A DNA stretch of 64,000 bases from Closterium sp. NIES-65 (GCA_948144175.1 CANXME010002064.1:248001-312000), one strand, 5' to 3'. Shown: positions 29,165-39,975, counted from the stretch's first letter. The notes: generated by a model not told the origin, from the sequence alone. Numbers and translations are program-made.

Positions 29165-29545
29165 ACGGTGGCCAGATGCAGCTCCAGCGACGTCCGCGTA
29201 AGTCCCTCACGCCCCAGCAGCTTAGTGAGTGGTACGCTAGTTGGGGTTGTAAGGGTGGCCGCACTGCTACTACTGCTATTGCTATTACTGCTGCTACTGC
29301 TGCTACTACTGCTACTACTGGCGGTGGCCAGATGCAGCTCCAGCGATTTCCGCGCGAGTCTCGCCGCCTTAGCAGCTTAATGAGTGGTACGCTAGTTGGG
29401 GTTGTCGCGGTAGGCGTTGTAGCTGTCGCCCTAGAGCTAGTCAGTTGGGAGAGTCTGGCAGTGGCCAGCTGCAGCTGCAGCGGCGTCCACGCGAGACACT
29501 TACGTCTCAGCAGCTTCACGAGTGGTACGCTCAGAGTAGAGGGTT
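29165..29545 (+). repeat. Three tandem copies of the GGQMQLQRRPR...LTPQQL-EWYA module
   Basis: Three ~90-150-bp units each run from GGTGGCCAGATGCAGCTCC-like sequence through a segment encoding PR(K/E)SLTPQQLSEWYAS, separated by ACTGCTACTACTGCTATT repeats that encode poly-Thr/Ala. The second copy carries a small deletion, so the module falls in different frames. The last copy leads into the zinc-knuckle region. Confidence 0.75.
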
Positions 29546-32500
29546 TCTGAGTACCGTTCGCTGCACGTACGTCATTCGCACTAGTGCTCGGACTGGTCAG
29601 GCTTGCGGGACGCTCAGTCACACAGAGTCCCGCTGCTTCGCCCGTCTGAGCGACGTCTGGCATACCGAGTTTGGCGAGGAGGCTGAGCTCCCCAACTGCG
29701 TGGAGCTGCTTGGGCAAAGGGTAGATATCTTTGCTCTTGACTATGATACTATTCTCACTGCCATATATGCATTGCCTACTAGTGCTGACCGTGCCAGTTA
29801 CCTGTGCGTACCGCCTGACCCAGGTATAGAGCCTGCTACTCTAGGTGATGGTGAGGCTGCTGCTCTAGGGGCTAGTGTGTCTCCTGCTCTAGGTACGAGT
29901 GAGACTGCAGCTCCAGGTGCAGGTGAGTCTGCTCTCTCTAGTACTGCACCTGCACAGGCCTTGTACACCTTCACACTTGACTCTGGTGCTTCTCGCTCCT
30001 TCTTTCGTGACAGCACCACCCTCACGCCGCTCAGTCGGCCAGTTCTAGTCTCTCTGGCAGACCCCTTTGGGGGTCCAGTCCGTGCGACCTCTTCCGCTGT
30101 CCTCCCTTGTCCTGCTGTCCCGTCTGGCACACTGTCGGGTCTTCACCTCCCCTCGTTCTCTACGAACTTGGTGGCGGCTTCTGCGCTCCAGGGTGCGGGT
30201 GTTCACCAGTTCACCCCTGCCTACGAGCGTGTGACACACTGCACGTGTGCTCAGACGGGTCGTCGCCTGGCTACCTTCACTCGGCACCCGGGGTCAGGCT
30301 TGTACACACTGACCACTGAGTCACCTCAGGTAGCTGCGTCTGCGTCAGGTCAGTTGTCGGCCCCCTGCTCGTGTCGCGCCCTGTCGCACCAGACCCTCCT
30401 TTGGCACCACCGCCTTCGTCACCCCTCGGTGCAGCGCCTTCGCAGCATGCATTGCCGTGTCCTTGTCTCTGGTCTTCCCAGGGTTATCCCTCCCGACCCA
30501 CCCTCGCCTGCTCCTCCCTGTCTTCCCTGTGTCGAGGGGCGGCAGCGCGCCGCTCCTCACTCCTCCTCGTTCCCTCTCACAGAGGCTCCCCTGCAGACTC
30601 TCCACCTGGACGTGTGGGGCCAAGCCCGCGTCCGTGGACAGGGCCACGAGCGGTACTTCCTGCGGGTCGTCGACGACTACACGCGTTACACCACGGTCTT
30701 CCCCTTGCGCACCAAGAGTGAGGTCCCTAATGTTTTGATCTTCTGGATCCGCGCTGCTCGTCTCCAGCTCCACTAGCGGTTTGGGACGGAGTTTCCCGTC
30801 CTGCGTCAGCACTCTTACAGAGGTGGTGAGTTTTCCTCCGACCTCTTGGCAGCCTTATGTGAGGTGCACGGCATCACCCAGTCGTTCACGCTTCCAGCCT
30901 CTCCGCAGCAGAATGGGGTTGCTGAGCGCCGCATTGGCTTAGTCATGGAGGTCGCTCGTACCTGCATGATCCATGCGGCTGCCCTCCATTTTTTGTGGCC
31001 GTTTGCGGTCCGGTACGCCGCGCATCAGCTCAACCTCTAGCCCCGTGTCTCCTTGCCGAAGACCTCGCCCACACTGCTGTGGACGGGGAAGGTTGGCGAT
31101 GCGTCGCGTTTCCGAGTCTGGGGTGCTCGTGCCTTTGTCCGCGATACCACCGCGGACAAGCTCTCCGCCCGCGCTCTTCTTAGTGTCTTCCTTGGCTTTG
31201 TCCCTGACGCGCCTGGTTGGCAGTTTTACCACCCCACCTCGCGCCATGTCTTCCCCTCTCAGGATGTCACGTTCGACGAGTCGGTTCCCTTTTACCGTCT
31301 CGTCCCCTACCGCAATGCCCCTCTCCCCTCCCCGCCGCTCTTCCTTGCTCCAGGTGCTCCCCAGGTAGACCCCCTCCCCACTCCCGGTCCTGCTCCTTCA
31401 GGTGTGTCTCAGGTAGACCCTCCTCCCTTGACTGCGCCGGTTGAGGTCACTGGTGACTCAGGTCCTGCTGAGGGTGGTCCTGTTCGGGGTCCTGCTTCTG
31501 GGGTTGCTGAGCCTAGGGGTGCGGAGCCTAGGGGTGCTGAGCCTGGAGGTGCAGAGTCTGGAGCTGCTGAGGGTGCTGGAGCTGGGGGTTCTGGAGCTGC
31601 TGCGGGTGCTAGCGCTGGAGGATCTGGAGCTGCTGCGGGTGCTGGTGCTGGAGGTTCTGGAGCTGCTGCGGGTGCTAGCGCTGGTGGTTCTGGAGCTGCT
31701 GCGGGTGCTGGAGCTGAGGGTTCTGAGTCTGCTGTTGCGCGGTCTCCCTGGACTAGCCGCCTTCGTCAGCGTGTGCCTCTCACATCACAGCAGCTGCACG
31801 ACTGGTACGGTTGCCGTCAGGGTCGCGCTTCTGGAGCTCGGGGCTCTGCCGCTGGAGGTGTTTCTGCTGTCGTCACTGGAGCTGGGAGTGGTGCTGGTCC
31901 CGGAGGTGCTCGTACTGGAGGTACTGGAGCTGCTGGGGCTGGAGGTGCTGCTTAGCCTGAGGGTGCTGCTGCTGGAGACCCTGGGTCTGGGGGTGCTGCT
32001 GCTAGAGACAGTGAGGCTGGAGACCCTCGGACTGGAGGTGCTGGTTCAAGGGGTGCTGCTGCTGGTGGAGCTGGTCCTGGAGGAGCTGGCACTGAGGGTT
32101 CTGGAGCTACTGGACTTGCTCGAGCTGCTGGGGGTGCTGGAGCTGCTGGTGCTTGTTGCACTACACATCCGCGCGTGTTCTTCCCTCCACCGTCTCCGTC
32201 GTTTCAGCCACCGCCTGACTCTGTGCTTCGCCAAATTCTTAGTCTCCCTTCGTCTACTGGTCTTTTGTTACAGCCTAGCTCACCGCTGTTTGCTCCTTCT
32301 CCTTACACTGAGCAGACAAGGGGTTTTACTGAGCGTCGTGAGCCCGCGTAGCGTCCTTTCTTGCCTGTTCGTTCTAGTAGTTCCGGTCGTCGTGTTCCTC
32401 GTTCCCGTCAGCCGAATGTCTCCGACACCCACCTCGTAGTTCGTTTTCTTTCCTCTCCTTCGCAGCGTGTCCCCCTGCCATCCCCTCATGCGTCTTCTCT

Positions 32501-34415
32501 GCCTACCGTTCCTGACCCTGAGTCTGATCGCACCCGTGCTGCTCATCCTACTGTCACGCGTCTGCTAGCCACAATTGTCACTAACCCGTCGTTTGAGTCT
32601 CCTGCTGCGTCTGCCTTTGTTGCTGAGCTTGTTGACTTTGCTGATGCCTGTCGTCTAGACTACGCCACTAGTCTTGTTGTTGAGTCTGAGTTTGTCTGTC
32701 CTCCGTCCGTCGGGGGTGAATGTGCTCTTGGCACGGACATCCTTGAGGACAAGCAGGAGGACCTTGATTGTCTTGCAGCCGCTGCGCCTCACCTCGTGTC
32801 CATGCTGCTTGCCCCTAAGGGAGACCCGGATGCTCCAAACATCCTGACCCCGCGCTCTTACACTGAGGCGATCGCGGGTGAGTACTCCTCTCAGTGGCAG
32901 ACAGCCATGGACACAGAGATGGCATCCTGGAAGTCCACTGGCACTTACGTTGACGAGGTTCCCCCTCCTGGGGCGAACATCGTCAGTGGCATGTGGATTT
33001 TCAGGGTGAAGCGGCCGCCAGGTTCTCCGCCTGTCTTCAAGGCTCGTTACGTTGCTCGAGGTTTCGGTCAGCGAGAGGGAGTTGACTTCTTTCAGACCTT
33101 CTCCCCCACCCCGAAGATGACCACTCTTCAAGTGCTGCTGTACATAGCCGCTCAGCGTGACTACGAGCTTCACTCGCTTGACTTCAGCACAACCTTCTTA
33201 CAGGGCAGCCTGCACGAGGATATCTGGCTGCGCCGCCCTCCTGGCTTCACTGGGTCGTTCCCTCCTAATACCTAGTGGAGCCTCCGGCGGCCACTCTACG
33301 GAATCCGCTAGGCACCACGTGAGTGGCACGACACACTGAGGACTACACTTGCGGCTCTTGGGCTTGCTCCGCCGACTGCTGACCTGTCGCTGTTTCTGCG
33401 CACCGACACGTCGCTGCCGCCGTTCTACATCCTCGTGTACGTCGACGACTTGGTCTTTGCCACTGCTGACACTCTGGCTCTCGCTCTGGTGAAGTCGGAG
33501 CTGCAGAAGAGACACACGTGCACAGACCTGGGTGAACTGCGCAGCTACCTTGGCTTAAAGATCACTTGGGACAGAGCACGCCGCACCATCACACTGACTC
33601 AGTCACACATGGTGCAGCAGGTCCTTCAGCGCTTCGGCTTCACCTGGTCCTCGCCACAGCACACTCCTCTGGCTATAGGCCACTCGCTCTCAGCTCCACC
33701 TTCGGACGAGTCCGTAGAGCCGAGTGGCTCGTACCCAGAGCTAGTGGGCTGCCTCATGTACCTTATGACCTGCACTCGACCTGACCTTGCATACCCTCTT
33801 AGCATTCTTGCACGCTATGTTGCTCCTAGGAGACACAGACCGGAGCATATGGCTGCAGCGAAGAGGGTGTTGTGCTACTTGTGCAGTACGTCGGGCATGG
33901 GGCTTGTGCTTGGAGGGCAGAGTCTAGTGATCCTCACTGGGCACACAGACGCTTCTTGGGCTAGCGACCAGGCTACGCAGCGGTCGTCACAGGGTTACAC
34001 CTTCAGCCTTGGCTCTGGTTCAGTTTCTTGGCGTTCTACACACTCGTTCTTTGTTCTCAGCTCCAGTAGTGAGGCTGAGATCTACGCCACAGCCATGGCT
34101 GCACAGGAGTTACGCTGGCTCACCTACCTGCTGACCGACTTGGGAGAGCCGCCTCGTTCTCCTCCAGTGCTGTACGTTGACAACAAGGCCGCCATTGCCT
34201 TGCGTGAGGAGCATAGACTGGAGCACAGAATGAAGCACATCGCTCTGCGTTACTTCCTGGCTCGAGAGTTGCAGCAGCGTGGTCAGCTTCGTCTTGCTCA
34301 CGTGGCCACTTGGGCCAATACTGCTGATATATTCACCAAGGCACTTCGGTCTGGTGATCATCAGCGTTTCTACACTTTGTTAGGCCTTGTGCCCACATTT
34401 CCTCACTTGCTGTAG
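29445..34415 (+). pseudogene. pol: Cop-2 copia polyprotein with six in-frame TAG codons
   Basis: A single frame of about 1,657 codons without any frameshift. Order: LTSQQLHEWYAQ module; extended zinc knuckle C-X13-C-X4-H-X4-C (29562-29636); protease DSGAS near 29979; integrase (LHLDVWGQ; the second catalytic Asp is lost, HSYRGGEF instead of HSDRGGEF; SPQQNGVAERR kept); a GAG/GSGAA-rich linker with one PLTSQQLHDWYG module near 31770; RT (YVDDLVFA) and RNase H (DNKAAIAL). Stops are TAG at 30774, 31038, 31953, 32349, 33273 and 33309, and the terminal stop is also TAG (34413). Two replace conserved Gln codons. The copy is inactive under the standard code. Confidence 0.92.
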
Positions 34416-34639
34416 ACTTTGCTTAGACTGTGATCTATATATACCTGCATGCATGCTTTGCTAGGTAGAGATCACTATGCTGTTATTGTTGCATATATAC
34501 CTCTGCATGTGAACTGGCCTTGTGGCCCTCTGCTTGTGCTCGGTGTGTGTGGTGACATTGTGATCCACCCTTAGCTTCCTTTGCTTCTCTTGACTGGTCT
34601 TGTTACCCCTTGTTCTACCCCACTTTGCCTATGGGGGTG

Positions 34640-34773
34640 TGTCAAACGTTATATCTACTATACATGTTTAGGCTGTAGTGGGGTAGCCAATATGGGGTAC
34701 AGCCCACTTTAGGGTTTCATATTTGTACCCAACTCTTCTTTAGTTCAATCATTCCAGCTGCTCAATTTTAACA
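34640..34773 (+). repeat. Cop-2 3' LTR
   Basis: 134 bp, preceded by the PPT TATGGGGGTG (to 34639) and by the conserved 3' UTR block (34500-34625, reverse of the Cop-1 block). Confidence 0.93.
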
Positions 34774-34829
34774 TTGCGGGCTCATTAGCCCGCATCAATG
34801 TACATTGCAATTTGTTTTTTATTTTCCAG

Positions 34830-34988
34830 GAGCCTTCTTTGATAACCAGCCAAAAGGTTATTAAGGCTCGCGATAAGCGCTTGGCTGCCGAGGCAAACCA
34901 AGCCCGAATGCCTGCAGAACGGTCATTTTGGCACCCACAAATTTACATGTCGCCGCTTTCCGAGAAATTTATTGTCCTAGCAATCTGA
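34830..34988 (+). CDS. Possible terminal host exon
   Basis: A strong acceptor-like sequence (TTGTTTTTTATTTTCCAG, ending 34829) precedes a 52-codon open stretch, EPSLITSQKVIKARDKRL and onward, ending in TGA at 34986. Codon composition differs from the surrounding transposons. No family is recognised and no upstream exon can be paired with confidence, partly because Cop-2 inserted ~55 bp upstream. A chance frame of this length is quite possible. Confidence 0.22.
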   Translation, partial: EPSLITSQKVIKARDKRLAAEANQARMPAERSFWHPQIYMSPLSEKFIVLAI

Positions 34989-35226
34989 CGCCTCCTTGAT
35001 GCGCGCATGACGCAATGCCGAGAAGACGCATGATGCGCGCATCAGCTCGATTTGGGCAATTAAATAGGTTTTTAGTTAGGGCGGAAGGGGTTCTTCTGAA
35101 CCTACGCTTTCTAGGGACCTTCTTCTCTACTTGCACACAGTTTCCCAAGTTTTGCGGCCCACACAGAAGACTTATTGCGCTAAGATAGAACTCGACTCCT
35201 CATTTACCCACGTGTCATCATCTCGG
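34989..35226. other. Flank, nothing recognised
   Basis: Mixed-composition sequence with two GATGCGCGCAT-type words (35000-35045). No gene or element boundary is seen. Confidence 0.4.
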
Positions 35227-35463
35227 TGCACAAAACTATTTTGCCTTTCCATCCGCACTAAACTAAATCCCTCTCGGTTGGCAAGTGTAAAGGGGCATCA
35301 ACCCTAAACACCTTGCAACCAAGTGTTTAAGGTTGATGCCAAAACTAAATCCCGCTTGGCTGGCATGCTAATGTATGGCATCAACCCTAAACACCTTGTC
35401 GCGAGGTATTTTAGGTTGATGCCCTTGAAAACTTCCCATCCAGGAGGGGTTTAGTTTTGTGCT
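35227..35463. repeat. Foldback element with nested hairpins
   Basis: GCACAAAACTA near 35228 pairs with TAGTTTTGTGC near 35452. Inside, AACTAAATCCCTC pairs with GAGGGGTTTAGTT, and two internal hairpins pair GGCATCAACC..TAAACA with TGTTTAAGGTTGATGCC and its relative (35292-35339, 35378-35424). This is MITE-like or foldback-like. No clear target duplication was found. Confidence 0.6.
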
Positions 35464-35756
35464 TGCTGGCATAAGAAATACGATGGAAACAGTGCTTGCG
35501 TGACGTGCGGAGAAGCCGAGTTCTGTGTTAGCACAATAACTCTTCCGCCTCAGAAGCGGATCATCGGAAAAGTATGCGCAAGTTGAGATGAAAGACCTTT
35601 GAAAGAAAGGAAGCTACAGTAAGCCTTCCGAGAAAACTAAAAACCCCCATTGAACAAGGCATCATGCGTGTGGGGAAGGCGTTAGGTGCGTGCCTCCCTG
35701 CTTCGAAGAGCCTTCAGCACCCTGGAATTCCTCAGAAATTCGAGATCAATATTTGA
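35464..35756. other. Flank between foldback and Gyp-3
   Basis: No gene is recognised. CATGC at 35757-35761 would be the Gyp-3 target duplication; the matching copy lies beyond the window. Confidence 0.4.
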
Positions 35757-35761
35757 CATGC

Positions 35762-36103
35762 TGTTACGAGTGCAATTGAGTGAACGAACAAGAATTGCTC
35801 TATCAAAGCAAGAGTACAATGAGCGAAGGCATGAGCGAAGAATATATAGCGAAACTACAGTGGTAATGGTAATGGACTGTGGTTGTCGCGCGACGGGCCT
35901 GGGATTGAGGTTGGGAAAAGTTTCGAAGCGGAGGCCCGGAGCGCGGGTTACCCGCCGAGCCGTGAATTCGGGGTGCGATGTGCGAAGGTGGCGGGCGGAT
36001 TGTCGATGCGAGGGTTGCGAGTGGTAATGGTGCTGACTGTGGTGCTATAGTGATGTACGCGTTGAGCAGGGATGCGAAGTAAGGAAAAGGAATTTTCTTT
36101 ACA
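35762..36103 (-). repeat. Gyp-3 3' LTR
   Basis: Reverse complement of the Gyp-2 LTR type; it starts TGTTACGAGTGC and ends TTCTTTACA on the plus strand. The terminal inverted repeat has decayed by a few bases. Confidence 0.92.
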
Positions 36104-36129
36104 CTACCCCCCCCCCCCCCCCCCCCCCC
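36104..36129 (-). other. Gyp-3 PPT with 23-base C run
   Basis: CTA followed by 23 C on the plus strand (36107-36129) corresponds to the seven-G PPT of Gyp-2, greatly expanded. Confidence 0.8.
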
Positions 36130-36139
36130 AAGGAGGTCC

Positions 36140-38370
36140 TCCTTACGAAAGTGCGTGTACATCCTTGAAATTTCGGCTGCGCAGATACTGTGTGAGGACG
36201 GGGTGGTTTCCGATTCTGTCCAGGGGAACCCAAGTGTCTTCGGTGGGTGTACGGTCCTTCCAGCAGAGTAAGAAATCGATTCTCGGGCTCCTCGAGGGTC
36301 GCGAACTCTATGACTCAGGATTTTCTCGGGAGTGATGATTTGTTCAGTTGGTGGTCTTGTCATGCTGGCTGGGCGATTGCGTAGCAGTTGGCTCGTGGAC
36401 GGGACGTAAGGGCGAAGTAGGCTGACGTGGAATGAGGGGCTGACGTACCAGTCAGCAGGGAGGAGGAGGTGGGCGGTGACGGGTGTAAGCATGTGGCTTA
36501 TGCGAAATGGCCCGCAGTATCGGGGGCGGAGTTTCGGGGTGATGGGCAGTCGGAGGTTCTGAGTGTCTGCGTTGCATTTAGCGATGATGTTCGATTTTTT
36601 TATTGCGTCTACTGCCCGGGTCCGTGCTGCTTGTAATATTTCGGCGAACTGTTGTGCTAGTGGTACTGTTGGGTCTTGTCCGTAGTTTAGGTAAAATGGT
36701 GGCTGTTGGGTCGTGGCGGATGGCGAGTTGTTGTACCCGAATTCGATTAGTGGAAGTTGTTGTTCCCACGTGGTTGGGTCGTCACACGTGGCCCTGATGA
36801 GCTGTTCCATGGTCTGATTTGTCCGTTCTGTCTGTCCATCGGTTTCGGGGTGGTATGATGAACTGAACTGAAGTCGCGTGCCAAACTGCTGCCACAGGTT
36901 CCGCCAGAAGTTGCTGGTGAATTTCGTGTCGCGGTCGCTGATGATCGCGGCTGGTATCCCGTGCAGTCAAACGACGGTGGAGATGAAGAGGCGTGCTGTT
37001 TCTTCAGCTGTGATTGATTTTTTGCAGGCTGCGAAGTGTGCCATTTTCGTCAGTCGATCGACGACGACTAGGATCGCGTCGTTCCCACTCGCCCCGGCAG
37101 GTAACCCCGTGACGAAGACCATCGTCACCAGTTGCCAAGCACGCTCTGGGGGTGGTATCGGCTGCAACTGTCCCGCCGGCCGCTGTCGTGATGATTTCAT
37201 GAGCTGACAAGTGGGACACGATGCCTCGTGTCGTTGTACGTCGGTCAACATTTCAGGCCAGTAATAACACCGCTGCAGCTGCTGCCGTGTTTTTTCTACT
37301 CCGAAATGCCCCGAGGTAACTCTGTCGTGTGCCTCCTGTAACAGTAATTCCCGTAGCAGTGTATACCCAAGCACCTAAATGCGGTCAGTCCCGGTTTTTA
37401 CGTAATAGACTCCCTTTGCTGCTGCGAACTGCTGCAAATTTCCTCCTGTGAAGAATGGATCCGTTCGGTACCCGTGGGTGAATAGGCTTGTCAGTAGCGG
37501 GCTTGTCTGGGCGAGTAGCATTGCATGGATCTGGGCAGTGGGGCGGGTCAGTGCGTCGACGATGTTCTAGGCTCCCTTTTTGTAAGTGACTGTATAGTGA
37601 AAGTTGGACTCGAGGAAATCGAGCCAGCGAATCTGTCGTGGGTTGAGGTGTGGCTGTGCGCGAAGGTACTGTAGTGATTTATGGTCCGTCCGTACTGTCA
37701 CGTCCGCGCCAGTCAAGTAATTGCGCCATACTTTGAACGCGTGCACGATCGCAAGCATTTCGCGGTCGTGTATCGGGTAATTTTTCTCGGGCGGGTGCAG
37801 TTTTCGTGACTCGTATGCGATAGGCTGTAGGCCATTGCCAAAATCCTGTAGCAGTACGGCTCCAATGGGGATATCGCTTGCGTCGGTAACTACTTCGAAT
37901 GGGTGGTGTGGGTCGGCGATGCGCAGGACGGATGATGAACAGATAACATTTTTCAGGGCAGAGAAGGTAGCATGCTCTTTCTCCCCCCACGTAAAAGCGA
38001 CCCCCTTCCGTAGTAAATCCGTCAGTGGGGCAGTTAACCGTGCCATATCAGGGACGAACCGACGCACACGATTAACGAACCCTAAAAAGCTCTGTAGCTC
38101 CGTGATGTTCGTTGGGGGATGCCATGTCATTACTCTATCCAGCTTCTTTAGGTCGATTTCAACTCCAGCCTCCGAAATAACGTGCCCCAAAAATTCTAAC
38201 CTATTGTGGAAGAACTCGCACTTGGAACTCTTGGTCAGTAATCCGTGCTTGTCTAAAACCTTAAACACTGCTTCCATATCTGCTAAGTGCTGCTGCTTAT
38301 CCCGACTGTACACTAGAATGTCGTCGAGGTAAACTATTACACATTTATCTAAGAGCGGCCTACATACCTC
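36140..38370 (-). pseudogene. pol: Gyp-3 pol fragment (RT-RNaseH-IN-chromodomain)
   Basis: Decayed Gyp-2-like Pol. RT YLDDILVYS, RNase H (VTDASDIPIGAVLLQ) and integrase ([21 protein letters not shown] region) are recognisable. In-frame stops occur near 37567 (TAG) and 37374 (TAG) and at 36967 (TGA, in VVRLHGIP). Two deletions remove residues after GQDPTVP and around NADRHRTP. A frameshift inside the chromodomain lets the frame run through the PPT as poly-Gly into the LTR. Inactive. Confidence 0.88.
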
Positions 38371-38749
38371 TGTGACAGTACGACGGCTTATGCCAGCTAT
38401 GCTTGCTTGCCTTTACTTTATCATGCTATTTCTAGCATAGGATAATCATATGCATGCATGAATTGCTTGATTTCCTAGGCTAGGTGCTTTCCTATATTTT
38501 ATTTAAGTTATAGCACCGAGCTAGGTTGCGTGCACCGAATTCTGGCCTTTTCGGTTGCCACCGAATTGCCTTCTACTGAATCCGTAAAGAATCCGTTCGG
38601 GACGCTACGCGGCCCGCGGAACCTTCGTGTAACACCTGGTTACGAGGCCTTGTGTCGAGCCTATATATAGCCTCGTGTTGTACCCAGGTGATCATTCAAT
38701 TCGACTCAATTCTCATTCTCTTTTCCGAGCTCGATCCTAGATCCTCACA
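38371..38749 (+). repeat. Gyp-4 5' LTR
   Basis: TGTGACAG...CCTCACA with a TATATATA box at 38662-38669. The PBS TGGTAATAAGAGCC lies at 38752-38765, a diverged initiator-Met match. Confidence 0.92.
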
Positions 38750-38907
38750 CTTGGTAATAAGAGCCCGTTTACACGCGAAGTTCTTTCGACCGCTAAAACC
38801 CAGTCTTCAAAAACAGCGGGGGCGACGCAGTCAAACATCGATTTCGGGTACATAAAACCGGTTCCGTGTTTTTCGCTCCCCCTCGATTCGGTTTTTCGGA
38901 CGTGTTG

Positions 38908-39873
38908 ATGTCAGGCATGGAGGGCCAAGGCGACAACTACGCGACTACGAGCGACATCGCGAGCCTCCGCACCGACATGGAGCAGACGCAGGCGACGCTT
39001 CGTCGGCTCGAGGCTTTTCTGACAAGCCAACCAGGGTTCGCCACCGCAACAGCAGCGACCGCAGCGACTGCAGCACCGATAACTCCAGCAGCAGTGGTGA
39101 CACCGACATTTCACGGATCAATGGCACCACTGTCGCCGAACCTCGAAGCAGCACTACCGAGGCTCCCGGAGGCGTTCGATCCAAGCGCGAAGGGATCCGA
39201 CGTCCGGCGATTCGTGGCCACCCTCGAAATTTACTTCGAGGCCATTGGTTGTTTGACCCCGCAACACGACGCAGCAAGGATTCGGCTCGCAGCGACACTG
39301 TTACGTGGACCGGCTCTCGAATGGATTTACTACATCGACGTAGCCCGCGGGGAGAAAACGTGGCAGCAGTTTTGGGCAGATTTAATCGAGCGTTTCGAAC
39401 CAATCAATTCAACCTACATGACGCGGCAGGAGATACAGTGACACAAGCAATACAGTAGTGTAACACAGTATACGCAGTAGATGGAGTTACTGTTCAACCG
39501 CATCACTGACCTGACCGAAGGCGAAAAAATCCAGGCGTACACCGAAGGGTTAAAAATGGAGATTCGGCGGCACGTGATTGCGGCGAATTACAACAGCTAC
39601 AGAGACATCGTGCGTGCTGCCGAGCGATACGACGCGCTGACTCGAGGTCAACCTGAAACAAGACGCTTCACACCTAACCGTACGTTCGGCACGGAGCGAT
39701 CGGCACCCCCCATGTTCGCCGAACCGATGGATATCGACAAATACGACGCGAAGCAGCAGCCGACAAAATGCGAATTTCGCGGCGCAGCAGGACATCAGTT
39801 TTTGTCGTGCTACAAAATGAAGAAAGCACGTGCGACACTCTGGGACGGAAACAGTGGAGCACCCCCGAAGTAA
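38908..39873 (+). pseudogene. gag: Gyp-4 gag, two stops and a broken zinc knuckle
   Basis: From ATG 38908 (MSGMEGQGDNYATTSD). The gag core is clear (FVATLEIYFEAIG, LLRGPALEWIYY, WADLIERFEPINS). TGA at 39439 and TAG at 39478 lie in frame, and the same frame resumes with LLFNRITDLTEGEKIQAY. The zinc knuckle reads CEFRGAAGHQFLSC; the second Cys is Arg (TGC to CGC), so zinc binding should be lost. TAA at 39871 precedes the Cop-3 insertion. Confidence 0.88.
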
Positions 39874-39975
39874 AAAAACGGGAATTGCCAGTAGCCGCGG
39901 ATCGACCTGGCGATCGCGTAAAGATCCGAAAAGCAGGAAAAGACGACGATGTGGCGACTTCGGAGCGGGTGAAAA

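Larger units (their letters stand above)
26983..34773 (+). mobile_element. Cop-2: old Ty1/copia element, gag-less, with nested hAT
   Basis: 134-bp LTRs at 26983-27116 and 34640-34773 differ at about eight positions (about 6 percent). The flanking duplication is CTGCG at 26978-26982 versus TTGCG at 34774-34778. A PBS (TGGTTTCAGAGC at 27117), GC-rich leader repeats, a PR-IN-RT-RNaseH frame and a PPT (TATGGGGGTG) are in order. No Gag domain is present. A hAT element sits in the leader at 27172-28020. Confidence 0.95.
35762..38370 (-). mobile_element. Gyp-3: Ty3/gypsy chromovirus, 3' part only
   Basis: Same family as Gyp-2, on the minus strand: 342-bp LTR, PPT, chromodomain, IN, RNase H and RT back to the sequence just before YLDD. 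The alignment to Gyp-2 continues up to 38370, where Gyp-4 begins with target bases ACCTC. The rest of Gyp-3 should resume right of the window, whose last two bases (AC) fit the duplication. Confidence 0.9.

Noticed and set aside
29445-34415. Reassigned genetic code with UAG as Gln
   Set aside because: TAG also serves as a terminal stop (gag of Gyp-1 and Gyp-2, end of Cop-2), and only some in-frame TAGs fall at Gln positions. Methylation-driven decay explains them more simply, so it is kept only as an alternative in the finding.
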